Translations under genes and position numbers: made by a program
Shown: one piece after another, positions 18,301-26,262 of the stretch
How positions within the stretch are numbered: the first letter of the stretch is position 1
Layout of the letters: each line of letters opens with the position of its first letter
Notes under the pieces: generated by a model
What the model saw: only the letters and a program-made list of their open reading frames with translations
What the model was told of the DNA's origin: nothing
Databases searched by the model: none
Assembly: GCA_004298905.1 (NCBI GenBank)
Contig: SCTK01000009.1
Location: forward strand, 59,108-123,107
Origin: Burkholderiaceae bacterium
GTDB lineage: Bacteria > Pseudomonadota > Gammaproteobacteria > Burkholderiales > Burkholderiaceae_D
DNA: 64,000 nt
Reading direction: 5' to 3'

Positions 18301-18958
18301 GTGCGTGGAAAAAATCCGCGCCGGCAACATCTACGTCAACCGCAACCTGATCGGCGCCGTCGTTGGTGTGCAACCCTTCGGCGGCAGCGGTTTGTCCGGC
18401 ACCGGGCCCAAAGCGGGCGGGCCGCTGTATCTGCCGCGCCTGATGCGCCTGACACCGCAGCAACAGGAACAGATCAATCAATCCTGTCACCACGTCACCA
18501 CGCTGTTGCCCGGCCCGGTGGGTGAAGACAACGAATGGTCGCTGCGCCCGCGCGGTCGCGTCGGCTGCGTCGCCGCCACACCGGCAGAACTCATGCAATT
18601 GATCGACTGGGTCGCGCGCACCGGCAATCACCCCGTCGTCGAATCGGCTCAGGCCCGCGCCCTGCAGATGGCCGATCCAAAACACTGGCCCGCACTGAAG
18701 CAACGCATCCGCGTCACCGAGGCACTCGACCGCGCCGACATCCTCACCGACATCGATGCCGTCGTCACCACAACCCACCACGCCCATACCTTGCGCCAAT
18801 CCCTCGCCGCGCGCGACGGCGCACTGGTGCCGCTGATTCGTTTCGACCTCAATCAGGATTACGCCCAGCAACCGCTCTGGCGGCTCTATGCGGAAAAAAC
18901 CGTCAGCGTGAATACCGCTGCCGCGGGCGGAAATGCGAGTTTGTTGGCGTTGGGATGA
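15395..18958 (+). CDS. putA: Bifunctional proline dehydrogenase / pyrroline-5-carboxylate dehydrogenase
   Basis: PutA oxidises proline to glutamate in two steps. The 1187 residues contain the FAD proline dehydrogenase barrel (about 190-480; GISIKLSALHPRYE, LVKGAYWD, FATHNALT) and the NAD aldehyde dehydrogenase domain (about 570-1010) with catalytic Cys near residue 829 (GQRCSALR) and Glu near 794 (ETGGQNAM). A C-terminal extension of about 140 residues follows, as in longer PutA proteins. There is no N-terminal ribbon-helix-helix domain, so this PutA should not repress its own gene. ATG 15395 is preferred over GTG 15386 because GAGG is well spaced for it. It is divergent from the substrate-binding protein gene. 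Confidence 0.96.
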   Translation: MAPVASELPVLTPLRSAICAAHRCAEASSILPLCDRLTSSAQDYAAAQPQAAAWVTQLRAARVHTPGIDALMREFSLSSDEGVALMCLAEALLRIPDDATRDALIRDKIGQGNWQRHLGHSRSLFVNAAAWGLLISGKLVATRSEQGFFNTLNQLLAKGGEPLIRAALNLTVRLLGRQFVAGETIQAALAQAAPLQARGYRYSYDMLGEAALTSMQAQHYCDAYTAALHAIGAAAESQAQRIEERPGISIKLSALHPRYEYTQRARVLSELLPRLKMLAQLAASYRLSLNIDAEESERLELSLDLFEALALDPELRDWQGLGFVVQAYQKRASAVVDWLLDLAQRSGHRLMVRLVKGAYWDSEIKRTQVEGQSDYPVFTRKAHTDVSYLACAEQLLRAGNAVYPQFATHNALTLCTVQAMAKRLHRQRNQYEFQCLHGMGEPLYDRAMQEEVNLHCRIYAPVGSHATLLPYLVRRLLENGANNSFVHQLVDESLPLAALLADPVASARRDQGQPHPAIPLPVMLYGSTRENSSGLDLADTAELTRVQRQLRLAADRQWQAAPLLAGVAQPASEAAVPVCNPAWQGDHVGSVSAATREQVSYALASAQQGAALWRQTAPQQRARCLRQWAALLQAHQTELWALCQREAGKTLPNAIGEVREAIDFCRYTAQQVEALEQQGSLGAPLGIAVCISPWNFPLAIFTGQIAAALAAGNAVLAKPAQQTPLIAARAVELARLAGIPPAALQLLPGPGATVGQWLVEDARIAAVLFTGSTDVAQQINRTLAQRADEAVLIAETGGQNAMIVDSSALPEQVVQDVLASAFDSAGQRCSALRVLCVQEEIADELIGTLKGAMSQLVVGMPLQLATDVGPVIGHAAQQRIEAHIAELQQQGCAVSRSKVAAGLPEENFVVPTLIEIPQLALLTHEVFGPVLHVLRFARDELPQLLDDINATGYGLTFGMHSRISETIALCVEKIRAGNIYVNRNLIGAVVGVQPFGGSGLSGTGPKAGGPLYLPRLMRLTPQQQEQINQSCHHVTTLLPGPVGEDNEWSLRPRGRVGCVAATPAELMQLIDWVARTGNHPVVESAQARALQMADPKHWPALKQRIRVTEALDRADILTDIDAVVTTTHHAHTLRQSLAARDGALVPLIRFDLNQDYAQQPLWRLYAEKTVSVNTAAAGGNASLLALG

Positions 18959-18968
18959 ACGTTGTGAT

Positions 18969-19307
18969 TCAGTTAAATATGATTGCCATCAAAATGACCG
19001 CAGCTGAGGCGAAAGAACAAATAGAAGCAGCCCAGAAATAGGCGAACGGCCGATAGATGCGTCGTAAAGGCTCAATGCGTGGAGACACTTTTGCGTTTGA
19101 CATCACCCAGATATGCCACCGTAGAGGGTTTGCGGGCAGGCGCCAAAAATCGATTCCCGCCAAGTGGGCCGAGATTAAAAAAAATAGGGCGCCAAAAAAG
19201 ATGCACGACCAAAATGCCGACCAATCGGAAGGAATGTGGAGATCCACGTACGTATTTAGTGGGTGTCTGTAAAAGTGGACTCGCATAGAGTGTAGGCCGG
19301 GTTGCAA
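18969..19307 (-). CDS. Possible small membrane protein, doubtful
   Basis: The reading frame encodes up to 112 residues with two hydrophobic stretches (WSCIFFGALFFLISAHLAG and a C-terminal FAYFWAASICSFASAAVILM). The protein-like hydrophobic pattern and low overlap with other genes argue for a real or decayed gene, but there is no clear ribosome binding site, and I recognise no family. A shorter start at MRVHFYRH (about 19286) is possible. It could equally be chance coding in an AT-richer gap. Confidence 0.3.
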   Translation of the reverse strand: MQPGLHSMRVHFYRHPLNTYVDLHIPSDWSAFWSCIFFGALFFLISAHLAGIDFWRLPANPLRWHIWVMSNAKVSPRIEPLRRIYRPFAYFWAASICSFASAAVILMAIIFN

Positions 19308-19334
19308 AACCTAGTAGGTTCAATTCAGTAAAAG

Positions 19335-19366
19335 TGTAGAGTGGGCAACAAGTTGCCCACTCTACA
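19335..19366. repeat. Perfect 15-bp inverted repeat containing GTGGGCAAC
   Basis: TGTAGAGTGGGCAAC is followed after two bases by its exact reverse complement. Hairpins with a GTGGGCAAC core are a common dispersed repeat type in proteobacteria, as far as I recall. It lies about 50 bp beyond the 3' end of dadA and could terminate its transcript, although no T-run follows. Confidence 0.75.
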
Positions 19367-19373
19367 AAACTGG

Positions 19374-19408
19374 CACCGTTCGCCCTGAGCTCGTCGAAGG
19401 GCAGGATG
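19374..19408. repeat. Dispersed repeat, CCGTTCGCCCTGAG family, short copy
   Basis: CACCGTTCGCCCTGAG followed by TCGAAGGGCAGGATG also occurs in a longer form at 58108-58204. CGCCCT and AGGGC within it can form a small hairpin. The unit resembles a widespread REP-like sequence. It ends a few bases before the dadA stop codon. Confidence 0.65.
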
Positions 19409-19415
19409 CCATGAC

Positions 19416-20699
19416 TCAGTTTTTCTTCCGGCCCAAAAACGGAAACTCCACCTCGGCCTCTTTCCCCTGCAGTAAATCCGCCAACGCCTTGCCTGAGCCG
19501 CAACCCATGGTCCACCCCAACGTGCCGTGACCGGTGTTGAGGTAGAGGTTGCTGAAGCGGGTGGGGCCGATGAGGGGGACGTTGGAGGGGGTGGCAGGGC
19601 GCAGGCCGGACCAGTAGTGCGCCTGGGAGTGATCGACGGCGTCACCGAACAGTTCTTCGGTGCGGCGGTTCAGGGCGGCGCAGCGCACCGGGTTCAGCGC
19701 GCGCGAGTAACCGTTGAATTCTGCGGTGCCCGCGACACGCAAGCGGTTCCCCAGACGCGTGATGACGATCTTGTGCGCGCTGTCGGTGAGGCTGATGGTG
19801 GGCGCTTTTTCTGCATCGACGATGGCATAGGTGGCGGAATAGCCCTTCGCTGGATACACCAGACAGGGCACGCCAAGCGGGTGCAACAGCAGCGGGGAAT
19901 AGCTGCCCAGCGCGACGACATAAGCGTCGGCACGCAGCGTGTCGTAACTGCCATCGGCGGCAATCACTTCAACCCCGGCGATGGTGCGGCGGCCCCAGGA
20001 ACGATTGGCGGTTTCCAGCAAGCGCGTGATCTGGGTGTTGAAATGGAATTGCACGCCGCGCTGTGCCGCGCGCGCGGCGAGCGCGGTGGTGAATTTGTAG
20101 ACATCGCCGGATTCGTCGTCGGCCGTGTAGTCGCCACCGACGATGGGGCTGCGCGTGTGCGCCAGCGCCGGTTCCAGCGCAAAAATTTCTTCGCGCGACA
20201 GCATGCGCCGGTCGACACCGTAATCGCGCATCAGCGCTGCGGCGCGTTGCGCCTGGCGCAGATCGGCCGCGTTGCTCTGGAAGGTGAGAATGCCACGTTG
20301 CAATTGGTCGTACTCGATACCGGTTTCGGCGCGTAGCGCTTGCAGCGTGGCGCGGCTGTAAGTGCTCAGCGCGACCATGGCGCGGATGTTGCGGCGCACG
20401 CGGTGTGGCAGCGATTCGCGCAGAAACGCCAGCCCCCACAACCATTGCCGCCATTCGGGCCGCAAGCGAAACAGCAGCGGCGCATCTTCGCGCCCCAGCC
20501 ATTGCAACATTTTCTTCAAACCCGCCGGGCTGGCCCAGGGCTCCGAATACGACACGGAAATCTGCCCGCCATTGGCAAAGCTGGTTTCCTGCGCCGCGCC
20601 GGGCTGGCGGTCGATCACGGTGACCTCATGACCATCCTGGTTGAGATACCAGGCGGTGGTGGTGCCAATGATGCCGCTGCCGAGGATGATGATTTTCAT
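19416..20699 (-). CDS. dadA: D-amino acid dehydrogenase
   Basis: DadA is a membrane-associated FAD enzyme that oxidises D-amino acids, chiefly D-alanine, to keto acids. The 427 residues begin with the Rossmann motif GSGIIGTTTAWYL, followed by SFANGGQISVSYSEPWA, a DadA signature, and end with the family block TGHGTLGWTMGCGSGKALAD. Length is normal. No alanine racemase gene (dadX) accompanies it here. Its position between putA and livHMGF suggests a cluster for amino acid uptake and oxidation. It is divergent from livH with about 80 bp between the starts. Confidence 0.94.
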   Translation of the reverse strand: MKIIILGSGIIGTTTAWYLNQDGHEVTVIDRQPGAAQETSFANGGQISVSYSEPWASPAGLKKMLQWLGREDAPLLFRLRPEWRQWLWGLAFLRESLPHRVRRNIRAMVALSTYSRATLQALRAETGIEYDQLQRGILTFQSNAADLRQAQRAAALMRDYGVDRRMLSREEIFALEPALAHTRSPIVGGDYTADDESGDVYKFTTALAARAAQRGVQFHFNTQITRLLETANRSWGRRTIAGVEVIAADGSYDTLRADAYVVALGSYSPLLLHPLGVPCLVYPAKGYSATYAIVDAEKAPTISLTDSAHKIVITRLGNRLRVAGTAEFNGYSRALNPVRCAALNRRTEELFGDAVDHSQAHYWSGLRPATPSNVPLIGPTRFSNLYLNTGHGTLGWTMGCGSGKALADLLQGKEAEVEFPFLGRKKN

Positions 20700-20782
20700 G
20701 GCTGCGATTGTCGCATAGCAAATTCCGATTCACCACGGAGGACACAGGTTAAAATGCGCGAGCTTTTTCGACAGGATCCAGT

Positions 20783-21706
20783 TTGGATATTTTCTTACAA
20801 CAACTCATCAACGGTCTGGTGCTGGGCAGCGTGTATGCGCTGGTGGCGCTGGGCTATACGATGGTGTACGGCATTCTCGGCCTGATCAATTTCGCGCATG
20901 GCGATGTGTTGATGATCGGGGCGTTGACGGCGCTGTCGGTGATCAAGCTGTTGCAGGGGTCGGGTCTGCCGGGGCCGGTGATTCTGCTGCTGGGTACCTT
21001 GGCGGCGATTCCTGTCTGCATGCTGCTCAGCGTGGCAATGGAGCGCATCGCCTACCGTCCCTTGCGCAATGCACCGCGGCTGGCACCGCTGATTACCGCC
21101 ATCGGCATGTCGATCATTTTGCAAACGCTGGCGATGATTATCTGGGGCCGCAGTTACCACGTCTTTCCCAGCGGCTTGCCGACGGCGCCGCTGGATTTTT
21201 ACGGTGCGGCCATCACGCCGGTGCAGATCATGATTCTGCTGTGCAGCGCGCTGGTCATGGCCGGGTTGCTCCTGCTGGTGCATAAAACACGGCTGGGCCG
21301 GGCGATGCGCGCTGCCGCCGAAAACCCGCGCATCGCACAGCTGATGGGCGTCAACACCAATCGCGTCATCAGCGCGACGTTCGCTATCGGTGCAGCGCTG
21401 GCGGCGATTGCCGGCGTGATGGTGGCGGCCAATTACAGCATCGCGCATTTCTATATGGGTTTCATGCTGGGCTTGAAAGCCTTCATCGCGGCGGTGCTGG
21501 GCGGTATTGGCAACCTGGCCGGGGCGATGGTGGGCGGGTTGTTGCTGGGGCTGGTGGAGGTGTTCGGCGCCGGTTATATCGGCGATCTGACGAATGGTTT
21601 TCTCGGCAGTCAGTATCAGGATATTTTCGCTTTCATTGTGTTGATCGTGGTGTTGACCCTGCGGCCCTCGGGCATCATGGGCGAGCGGCTGGCGGATCGC
21701 GCATGA
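20783..21706 (+). CDS. livH: Branched-chain amino acid ABC permease LivH
   Basis: The 307-residue inner membrane permease has about eight helices and the LivH pattern LINGLVLGSVYALVALGYTMVYGILGLINFAHGD at its N terminus (seen in pieces such as GYTMVYGILGLINFAHG). It pairs with LivM to form the channel. The start is TTG at 20783, supported by AGGA at 20773-20776 and the family N terminus; no suitable ATG is near. It opens a four-gene operon whose members overlap by 4 bp each. The substrate-binding partner is probably the protein encoded at 14168-15319. Confidence 0.95.
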   Translation: MDIFLQQLINGLVLGSVYALVALGYTMVYGILGLINFAHGDVLMIGALTALSVIKLLQGSGLPGPVILLLGTLAAIPVCMLLSVAMERIAYRPLRNAPRLAPLITAIGMSIILQTLAMIIWGRSYHVFPSGLPTAPLDFYGAAITPVQIMILLCSALVMAGLLLLVHKTRLGRAMRAAAENPRIAQLMGVNTNRVISATFAIGAALAAIAGVMVAANYSIAHFYMGFMLGLKAFIAAVLGGIGNLAGAMVGGLLLGLVEVFGAGYIGDLTNGFLGSQYQDIFAFIVLIVVLTLRPSGIMGERLADRA

Positions 21707-22878
21707 ATGCAATGAATATGGCGACGCTGAAAAAATCCTGGACCAGCCTGTTGCTGATTGCAGCGGCGCTGGTGTTGCTGCCGCATCTCGCGGGCCACTT
21801 CGGTAATAGCTGGATTCGCATTCTCGACTTCGCATTGCTGTATCTGATGCTGGCACTGGGCTTGAACATCGTGGTCGGTTTTGCCGGCCTGCTCGATCTC
21901 GGTTACATCGCGTTTTATGCGGTGGGCGCCTATCTCTATGCACTGCTGGCGTCGCCGCATCTGACGGAGAATTTCGAGATCCTGGCGCAATGGTTTCCGC
22001 AAGGCTTGCATCTTTCGATCTGGCTGGTGCTGCCGTTGTGCGCTGGGTTTGCCGCACTGTTCGGCATCTTGCTCGGCACACCAGTGCTGAAATTGCGTGG
22101 TGATTATCTGGCCATCGTCACGCTTGGCTTCGGCGAAATCATTCGCATCTTTCTCAACAACCTCAACGCGCCGGTCAACATCACCAATGGCCCGCAAGGC
22201 ATCAACCTGATCGATCCCTTGCGCATCGGCGGGGTCGATCTGAGCCGCAGCACGGTGATCGGCGGCGTCGAAATTTCCGGTCTGACCTGGACCTATTATG
22301 TTTTTCTCGCGCTGGCGCTGTTGATCGTGTTTGTGTGTCTGCGTCTGCAGGATTCGCGCATCGGCCGCGCCTGGCTGGCGCTGCGCGAAGACGAACTGGC
22401 GGCCAAGGCGATGGGCATCAATACGCGCAATATCAAGTTGCTGGCGTTTGCGATGGGTGCAAGTTTTGCCGGCGTGGCGGGTGCGCTGTTCGCCGCGTTT
22501 CAGGGTTTTGTCAGCCCGGAAAGTTTCAGTCTGATGGAATCCATCGTCGTGCTGGCGATGGTGGTGCTCGGCGGTATGGGCCATATTCCCGGCGTGGTGC
22601 TGGGCGCGCTGCTGCTGGCGGCGCTGCCGGAAGCGCTGCGGCATTGGCTGCCGCCGCTGCGTGATGTGTTGATCGCGACCGTCTCGCCCTGGTTCGGCAG
22701 CGGCGCGTCCAGTCAGGGTGTGCTCGATTTCATCAAGCGGCTGCTGGAACCGGAAGTGTTCCGCAGCCTGATTTTCGGGCTGGCGATGGTCGGCATCATG
22801 TTGCTGCGGCCGAAAGGATTGTGGCCCTCGCCCGAAGCGAAATATCAGATTCATGCGCAAGCCGGGGAGCAGCCATGA
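21703..22878 (+). CDS. livM: Branched-chain amino acid ABC permease LivM
   Basis: The 391-residue permease has about ten membrane helices and the LivM blocks ALGLNIVVGFAGLLDLGYIAFYAVGAY and LKLRGDYLAIVTLGFGEIIRI (quoted in part), the second a marker of the LivM family. It forms the second half of the translocation pore with LivH. The start overlaps the livH stop by 4 bp (ATGA), with a second in-frame ATG at 21712 also possible. The stop overlaps livG in the same way. Confidence 0.95.
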   Translation: MNAMNMATLKKSWTSLLLIAAALVLLPHLAGHFGNSWIRILDFALLYLMLALGLNIVVGFAGLLDLGYIAFYAVGAYLYALLASPHLTENFEILAQWFPQGLHLSIWLVLPLCAGFAALFGILLGTPVLKLRGDYLAIVTLGFGEIIRIFLNNLNAPVNITNGPQGINLIDPLRIGGVDLSRSTVIGGVEISGLTWTYYVFLALALLIVFVCLRLQDSRIGRAWLALREDELAAKAMGINTRNIKLLAFAMGASFAGVAGALFAAFQGFVSPESFSLMESIVVLAMVVLGGMGHIPGVVLGALLLAALPEALRHWLPPLRDVLIATVSPWFGSGASSQGVLDFIKRLLEPEVFRSLIFGLAMVGIMLLRPKGLWPSPEAKYQIHAQAGEQP

Positions 22879-23645
22879 GCGCGCCCTTGCTGGAAATTTC
22901 TGCGGTGAGCAAACGTTTCGGCGGTGTGCAAGCGCTGTCCGATGTGGCGCTGCATATTGCGCGCGGCCAGATTTACGGTCTGATCGGCCCCAATGGCGCG
23001 GGCAAGACCACCTTGTTCAATGTACTCACCGGCATGACGCCGGCCGATGCCGGACGTTTCGTGCTCGATGGTCAGCCTTACGCCGCGTCGGCGCCGCATC
23101 GCGTGGCGCGGGCCGGCATTGCGCGCACGTTTCAGAATATCCGCCTGTTTCCCGACATGAGCGCGCTGGAAAATGTGATGGTCGGCCGCCATGTGCGCAC
23201 CCATGCCGGTGTGCTCGGCGCCGTGCTGCGCACGCGCGCCACACGGCTTGAAGAAGCGGAGATTCGCGCTCGCGCCATCGCCTTGCTGGAGTATGTCGGT
23301 CTGGCGCGTTACGCGCAGGCGACCGCGCGCACGCTGTCCTATGGCGATCAGCGCCGTCTTGAAATTGCCCGCGCGCTGGCGACCGAGCCGAAACTGCTGG
23401 CGCTCGATGAACCTGCGGCGGGCATGAACGCCACCGAGAAAGTGGCGCTGCGCGGCTTGCTCGAGCGCATCCGCGCCGACGGCATCACGGTGTTGCTGAT
23501 CGAGCACGATGTGAAACTGGTGATGGGCCTGTGCGACCGCGTGACTGTGCTCGACTATGGCAAGGTGATCGCCGAAGGGCTGCCGGAGGCTGTGCGCCGC
23601 GACCCGGCCGTGATCGAAGCCTATCTGGGTGGAGCGCACGCATGA
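22875..23645 (+). CDS. livG: Branched-chain amino acid ABC transporter ATPase LivG
   Basis: The 256-residue cytosolic ATPase energises the LivHM pore. It shows Walker A GPNGAGKTT (about 38-46), the ABC signature as LSYGDQRRLEIARAL, Walker B LLALDEPAAGMN and the H-loop IEHDVKLV. LSYGDQ in place of LSGGQ is usual for LivG. ATG 22875 is chosen because it overlaps the livM stop and begins the family sequence; a longer in-frame start at 22821 lies inside livM. The stop overlaps livF by 4 bp. Confidence 0.95.
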   Translation: MSAPLLEISAVSKRFGGVQALSDVALHIARGQIYGLIGPNGAGKTTLFNVLTGMTPADAGRFVLDGQPYAASAPHRVARAGIARTFQNIRLFPDMSALENVMVGRHVRTHAGVLGAVLRTRATRLEEAEIRARAIALLEYVGLARYAQATARTLSYGDQRRLEIARALATEPKLLALDEPAAGMNATEKVALRGLLERIRADGITVLLIEHDVKLVMGLCDRVTVLDYGKVIAEGLPEAVRRDPAVIEAYLGGAHA

Positions 23646-24355
23646 GCGAGGTCATGCTCAAACTCAGTGGATTGAAGGTGTCCTACGGCGCTATTGCCGC
23701 CGTCAAGGGCATCGACCTGGAAGTGCGCACCGGCGAACTGGTCACGTTGATTGGCGCCAACGGTGCCGGAAAAACGACCACGCTCAAAGCGATTGCCGGA
23801 CTGCTGCCGTGGACCGGTGGCACGGTGGAATATCAAGGCAGAGCAATGCGCCCGCAACAGCCTGCCGCGTTGCCGGGGCAGGGGCTGGTGATGGTGCCTG
23901 AAGGGCGCGGTGTGTTTGCACGTATGAGCATTCTCGAAAATCTGCACATGGGCGCCTACATTCGCAACGACGCTGCCATTGCCACCGACATCGAAAAAAT
24001 GTTCGTTCTGTTCCCGCGCCTGAAAGAACGCGCCGGACAACTCGCGGGCACACTGTCTGGCGGCGAACAGCAAATGCTCGCCATGGCGCGCGCGCTGATG
24101 GCGCAGCCCAAGCTGCTGCTGCTCGACGAACCGAGCATGGGCCTGGCGCCGATCATGGTGGAAAAAATTTTCGAGGTTGTGCGCGGCATCGCCACCCAAG
24201 GCGTGACCATCCTGCTGGTCGAACAAAACGCCAACCGCGCCCTGCAAATCGCGCAGCGTGGCTATGTGATGGAAAGCGGGGAAATCACCTTGTCGGGCAA
24301 CGCGCAAGAGCTGCTTGCCGATGCTCGTGTGCGCGCGGCGTACCTGGGCGAATAA
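23642..24355 (+). CDS. livF: Branched-chain amino acid ABC transporter ATPase LivF
   Basis: The second ATPase of the transporter has 237 residues, with Walker A GANGAGKTT, the signature LSGGEQQMLAMARAL, Walker B LLLLDEPSMGLAP and the H-loop VEQNANRAL. These match LivF rather than LivG. ATG 23642 overlaps the livG stop by 4 bp. It is the last gene of the livHMGF operon and converges on the lipoprotein operon, with 26 bp between the stops. Confidence 0.95.
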   Translation: MSEVMLKLSGLKVSYGAIAAVKGIDLEVRTGELVTLIGANGAGKTTTLKAIAGLLPWTGGTVEYQGRAMRPQQPAALPGQGLVMVPEGRGVFARMSILENLHMGAYIRNDAAIATDIEKMFVLFPRLKERAGQLAGTLSGGEQQMLAMARALMAQPKLLLLDEPSMGLAPIMVEKIFEVVRGIATQGVTILLVEQNANRALQIAQRGYVMESGEITLSGNAQELLADARVRAAYLGE

Positions 24356-24381
24356 TCCGGCACGCGGTTCTGTGCGTGCGG

Positions 24382-24957
24382 CTACTGCGGCGTTTTTGTG
24401 GCCGCAATGAATCCGGGATGGCTGATCAATTTCCCGATGGCCTGTTTGTACAGCGCAAGATAATTGTCGATGCCCAATGGAATGGCAATGGCGCCCATGA
24501 ATGAAGAATCCCACACAGCATCCGCCGTCACCACCTGTTCAAACAATTTGCCGTTCACACCATCCAGCCTGAAATTGACCGACATGCGTGCGGTGCCGCG
24601 TTTGATACCGACATCCAGTTGGTTTTCCAGAATGGTTGCGGAAAGTTGCAAGGAGGAATTTTCCTGATGCAGTCCTGCAGCGGCCAATTCTGTCTTGACG
24701 GCTTCCTTCAAATAATCGGCAAAAGAATTTCCAACCGGCGATTCCAGCGTATAGGTGCGGGAAACGATGGTATTGAGTTGCGGTTTGGACGGATCGATCT
24801 GGAATTTTCCGGTGCCGATGGGGGTCGTGATATTGCTTTTGAGCGCGCGCAGGTTGTCTACCGTGGCATTGTATTTTGGTGCTGGCGCCGAGCAGGCCGC
24901 CAGCATCAGCACGAGGGGTGCAAGCACCCCCACGGTTAAACGCTGACGAAGTTTCAT
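24382..24957 (-). CDS. Predicted lipoprotein, second gene of a lipoprotein pair
   Basis: The 191-residue protein has a signal peptide with lipobox LMLAAC (Cys about residue 22) and a mature domain of about 170 residues with alternating strands. I do not recognise the family. The body contains FADYLKEAVKTELAAAG followed by LQLSATILENQLDVG, a layout seen in outer-membrane-associated lipoproteins that sense or bind a partner, but this is only a resemblance. Its start overlaps the stop of the upstream lipoprotein gene (TAATG), so the two are translationally coupled and may act together. Confidence 0.8.
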   Translation of the reverse strand: MKLRQRLTVGVLAPLVLMLAACSAPAPKYNATVDNLRALKSNITTPIGTGKFQIDPSKPQLNTIVSRTYTLESPVGNSFADYLKEAVKTELAAAGLHQENSSLQLSATILENQLDVGIKRGTARMSVNFRLDGVNGKLFEQVVTADAVWDSSFMGAIAIPLGIDNYLALYKQAIGKLISHPGFIAATKTPQ

Positions 24958-25559
24958 TACTTGAAGTTGGGATCGTCGCTGATTTGCTTCAGACCATTCA
25001 GCACCATCTGCTCCATGATCTTGTTGATGGCATCCATTGCATTTTCCTGCGGCGTCAATCCGGCGGGGCCTTCCTGATTACCGATGGTGGTGTGCAGAGC
25101 GTGGTTCACGGTGGTGTGGATCTCGGCGGCCCCAGGTCGCGAATAGTTCATCGTGCAGAGATAGGCATCGGTCACCATGGTGCCGGAGGCACCTAGCGTC
25201 AGCCCGGTCTTGAAACCTTTGCTCTGGGCTTCCTTCAGGTCGGCGATGTTGTTGATGACAATGGTCAGAAGGGCGCTATTGGCGAGCGGATCGGTCGATA
25301 CATTGGAGAACAGGCCCGATTGCTTGGTCGTGTCGGTAATTTTCTGCTTGAGCGCGTCGGTGGCACGGGGGTTGGTCTTGCCATTGGTCTGGAACTCAAA
25401 CGCGAGTTGCGCCGCTTGCGGTGATGCGGGTTTGCGCAGCGCACTGGCGTTGACGTCCTTGAGTGCGGGGTCGATGTAGTACTTGGCTGACAGACAGCCC
25501 GACAGTGTGAAGAGGGCAAAGAGCAGGCCCAGCAGGTTGCGACACAGATTTTTTTGCAT
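24957..25559 (-). CDS. Predicted lipoprotein, first gene of a lipoprotein pair
   Basis: The 200-residue protein has a signal peptide ending in a lipobox (TLSGC, Cys about residue 22). The mature part includes a region (SANSALLTIVINNIADLKEA-like, about 95-115) that parallels the partner protein's strand-rich body, plus a polar segment IHTTVNHALHTTIGNQEGPAG. No family is recognised. ATG 25559 is chosen because GGAGGAG lies just upstream; the in-frame extension to 25613 is not signal-like. With the downstream gene it forms a two-gene operon of unknown function, probably in the outer membrane. Confidence 0.8.
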   Translation of the reverse strand: MQKNLCRNLLGLLFALFTLSGCLSAKYYIDPALKDVNASALRKPASPQAAQLAFEFQTNGKTNPRATDALKQKITDTTKQSGLFSNVSTDPLANSALLTIVINNIADLKEAQSKGFKTGLTLGASGTMVTDAYLCTMNYSRPGAAEIHTTVNHALHTTIGNQEGPAGLTPQENAMDAINKIMEQMVLNGLKQISDDPNFK

Positions 25560-25671
25560 GTTGTTGTCTCCTCCGGTGAATGGAGCGCGCAGTGTAGCAG
25601 CGGCTCTGCACACTTTTCAACGAAATTTTTTTACGGAGTCGTGCTTGACGGCGGGTCGATTTTACGGCCGG

Positions 25672-26262
25672 TCATGCCTCGCTTTGCTTGCTCAGCCGTG
25701 CGTTGATCTGTGCGATCGAAACTTCGCGCGGGCCGGGGTGCAGGGTGAAAGTGTCGCCCGCTTGCACGCTGCCGGTGTGCAGCACCCGCAGATAGAAACC
25801 GCTGAGACCGTGCTGGATCATGAGTTTGACGGCGTGGGGGAAGCCGATGCGTGCGGCGAATTTGTAGCAGGGTTGGCGCGGTTCGGTGACTTGCAGAATG
25901 ACGTTGCCGATGTGCAACTGGTCGCCGACCCAGACTTCTTCTTCCACCAGACCGCGCAGGGTGAGGTTTTCGCCCAGCATGCCGGGCGGCAATGTTTCTT
26001 CGCGACCCAGCGCGGCAGCGCGCTGCGTTTGCCAGAAGGCGTAGTGTTCCTGCGGGTAGGCATAGACGGCTTTGTTCGGGCCGCCGTGCACGGTGGCGTC
26101 GGCTTGTCCGTCGCCAGCCAGGCCCAGCGGGCCGACGGTGATCGCGCCCGCGACGGCTTGTTTCTTGATGCCGCTGGGCACGCGGCGCATTGCGCCCGCT
26201 TCTTCGATGAGCAAGTCTTCCACCGGCGCGACGTTGACGCTGACGATGTGCATGGCACTCAT
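25672..26262 (-). CDS. MOSC domain protein, YiiM-like
   Basis: The 196-residue protein is a MOSC domain protein close to YiiM, a molybdenum-cofactor enzyme family that in E. coli helps reduce N-hydroxylated bases such as 6-hydroxyaminopurine. Family blocks are GLAGDGQADATVHGGPNKAVYAY, GMLGENLTL and a conserved Cys in PRQPCYK (about residue 127) likely to ligand Mo. The start overlaps the stop of the upstream 2Fe-2S reductase gene by 4 bp (ATGA), which suggests that the reductase is its electron donor. YiiM-type proteins lack their own redox domain, so a dedicated donor would make sense. Confidence 0.9.
   Translation of the reverse strand: MSAMHIVSVNVAPVEDLLIEEAGAMRRVPSGIKKQAVAGAITVGPLGLAGDGQADATVHGGPNKAVYAYPQEHYAFWQTQRAAALGREETLPPGMLGENLTLRGLVEEEVWVGDQLHIGNVILQVTEPRQPCYKFAARIGFPHAVKLMIQHGLSGFYLRVLHTGSVQAGDTFTLHPGPREVSIAQINARLSKQSEA

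Larger units (their letters stand above)
18959..19415. other. Intergenic region between putA and dadA with repeats
   Basis: This 457-bp stretch has lower GC than its neighbours. It holds one possible small membrane ORF on the minus strand, a perfect 15-bp hairpin and a CCGTTCGCCCTGAG repeat, each listed separately. No RNA gene is apparent. It may be a site of past insertion or decay. Confidence 0.6.
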
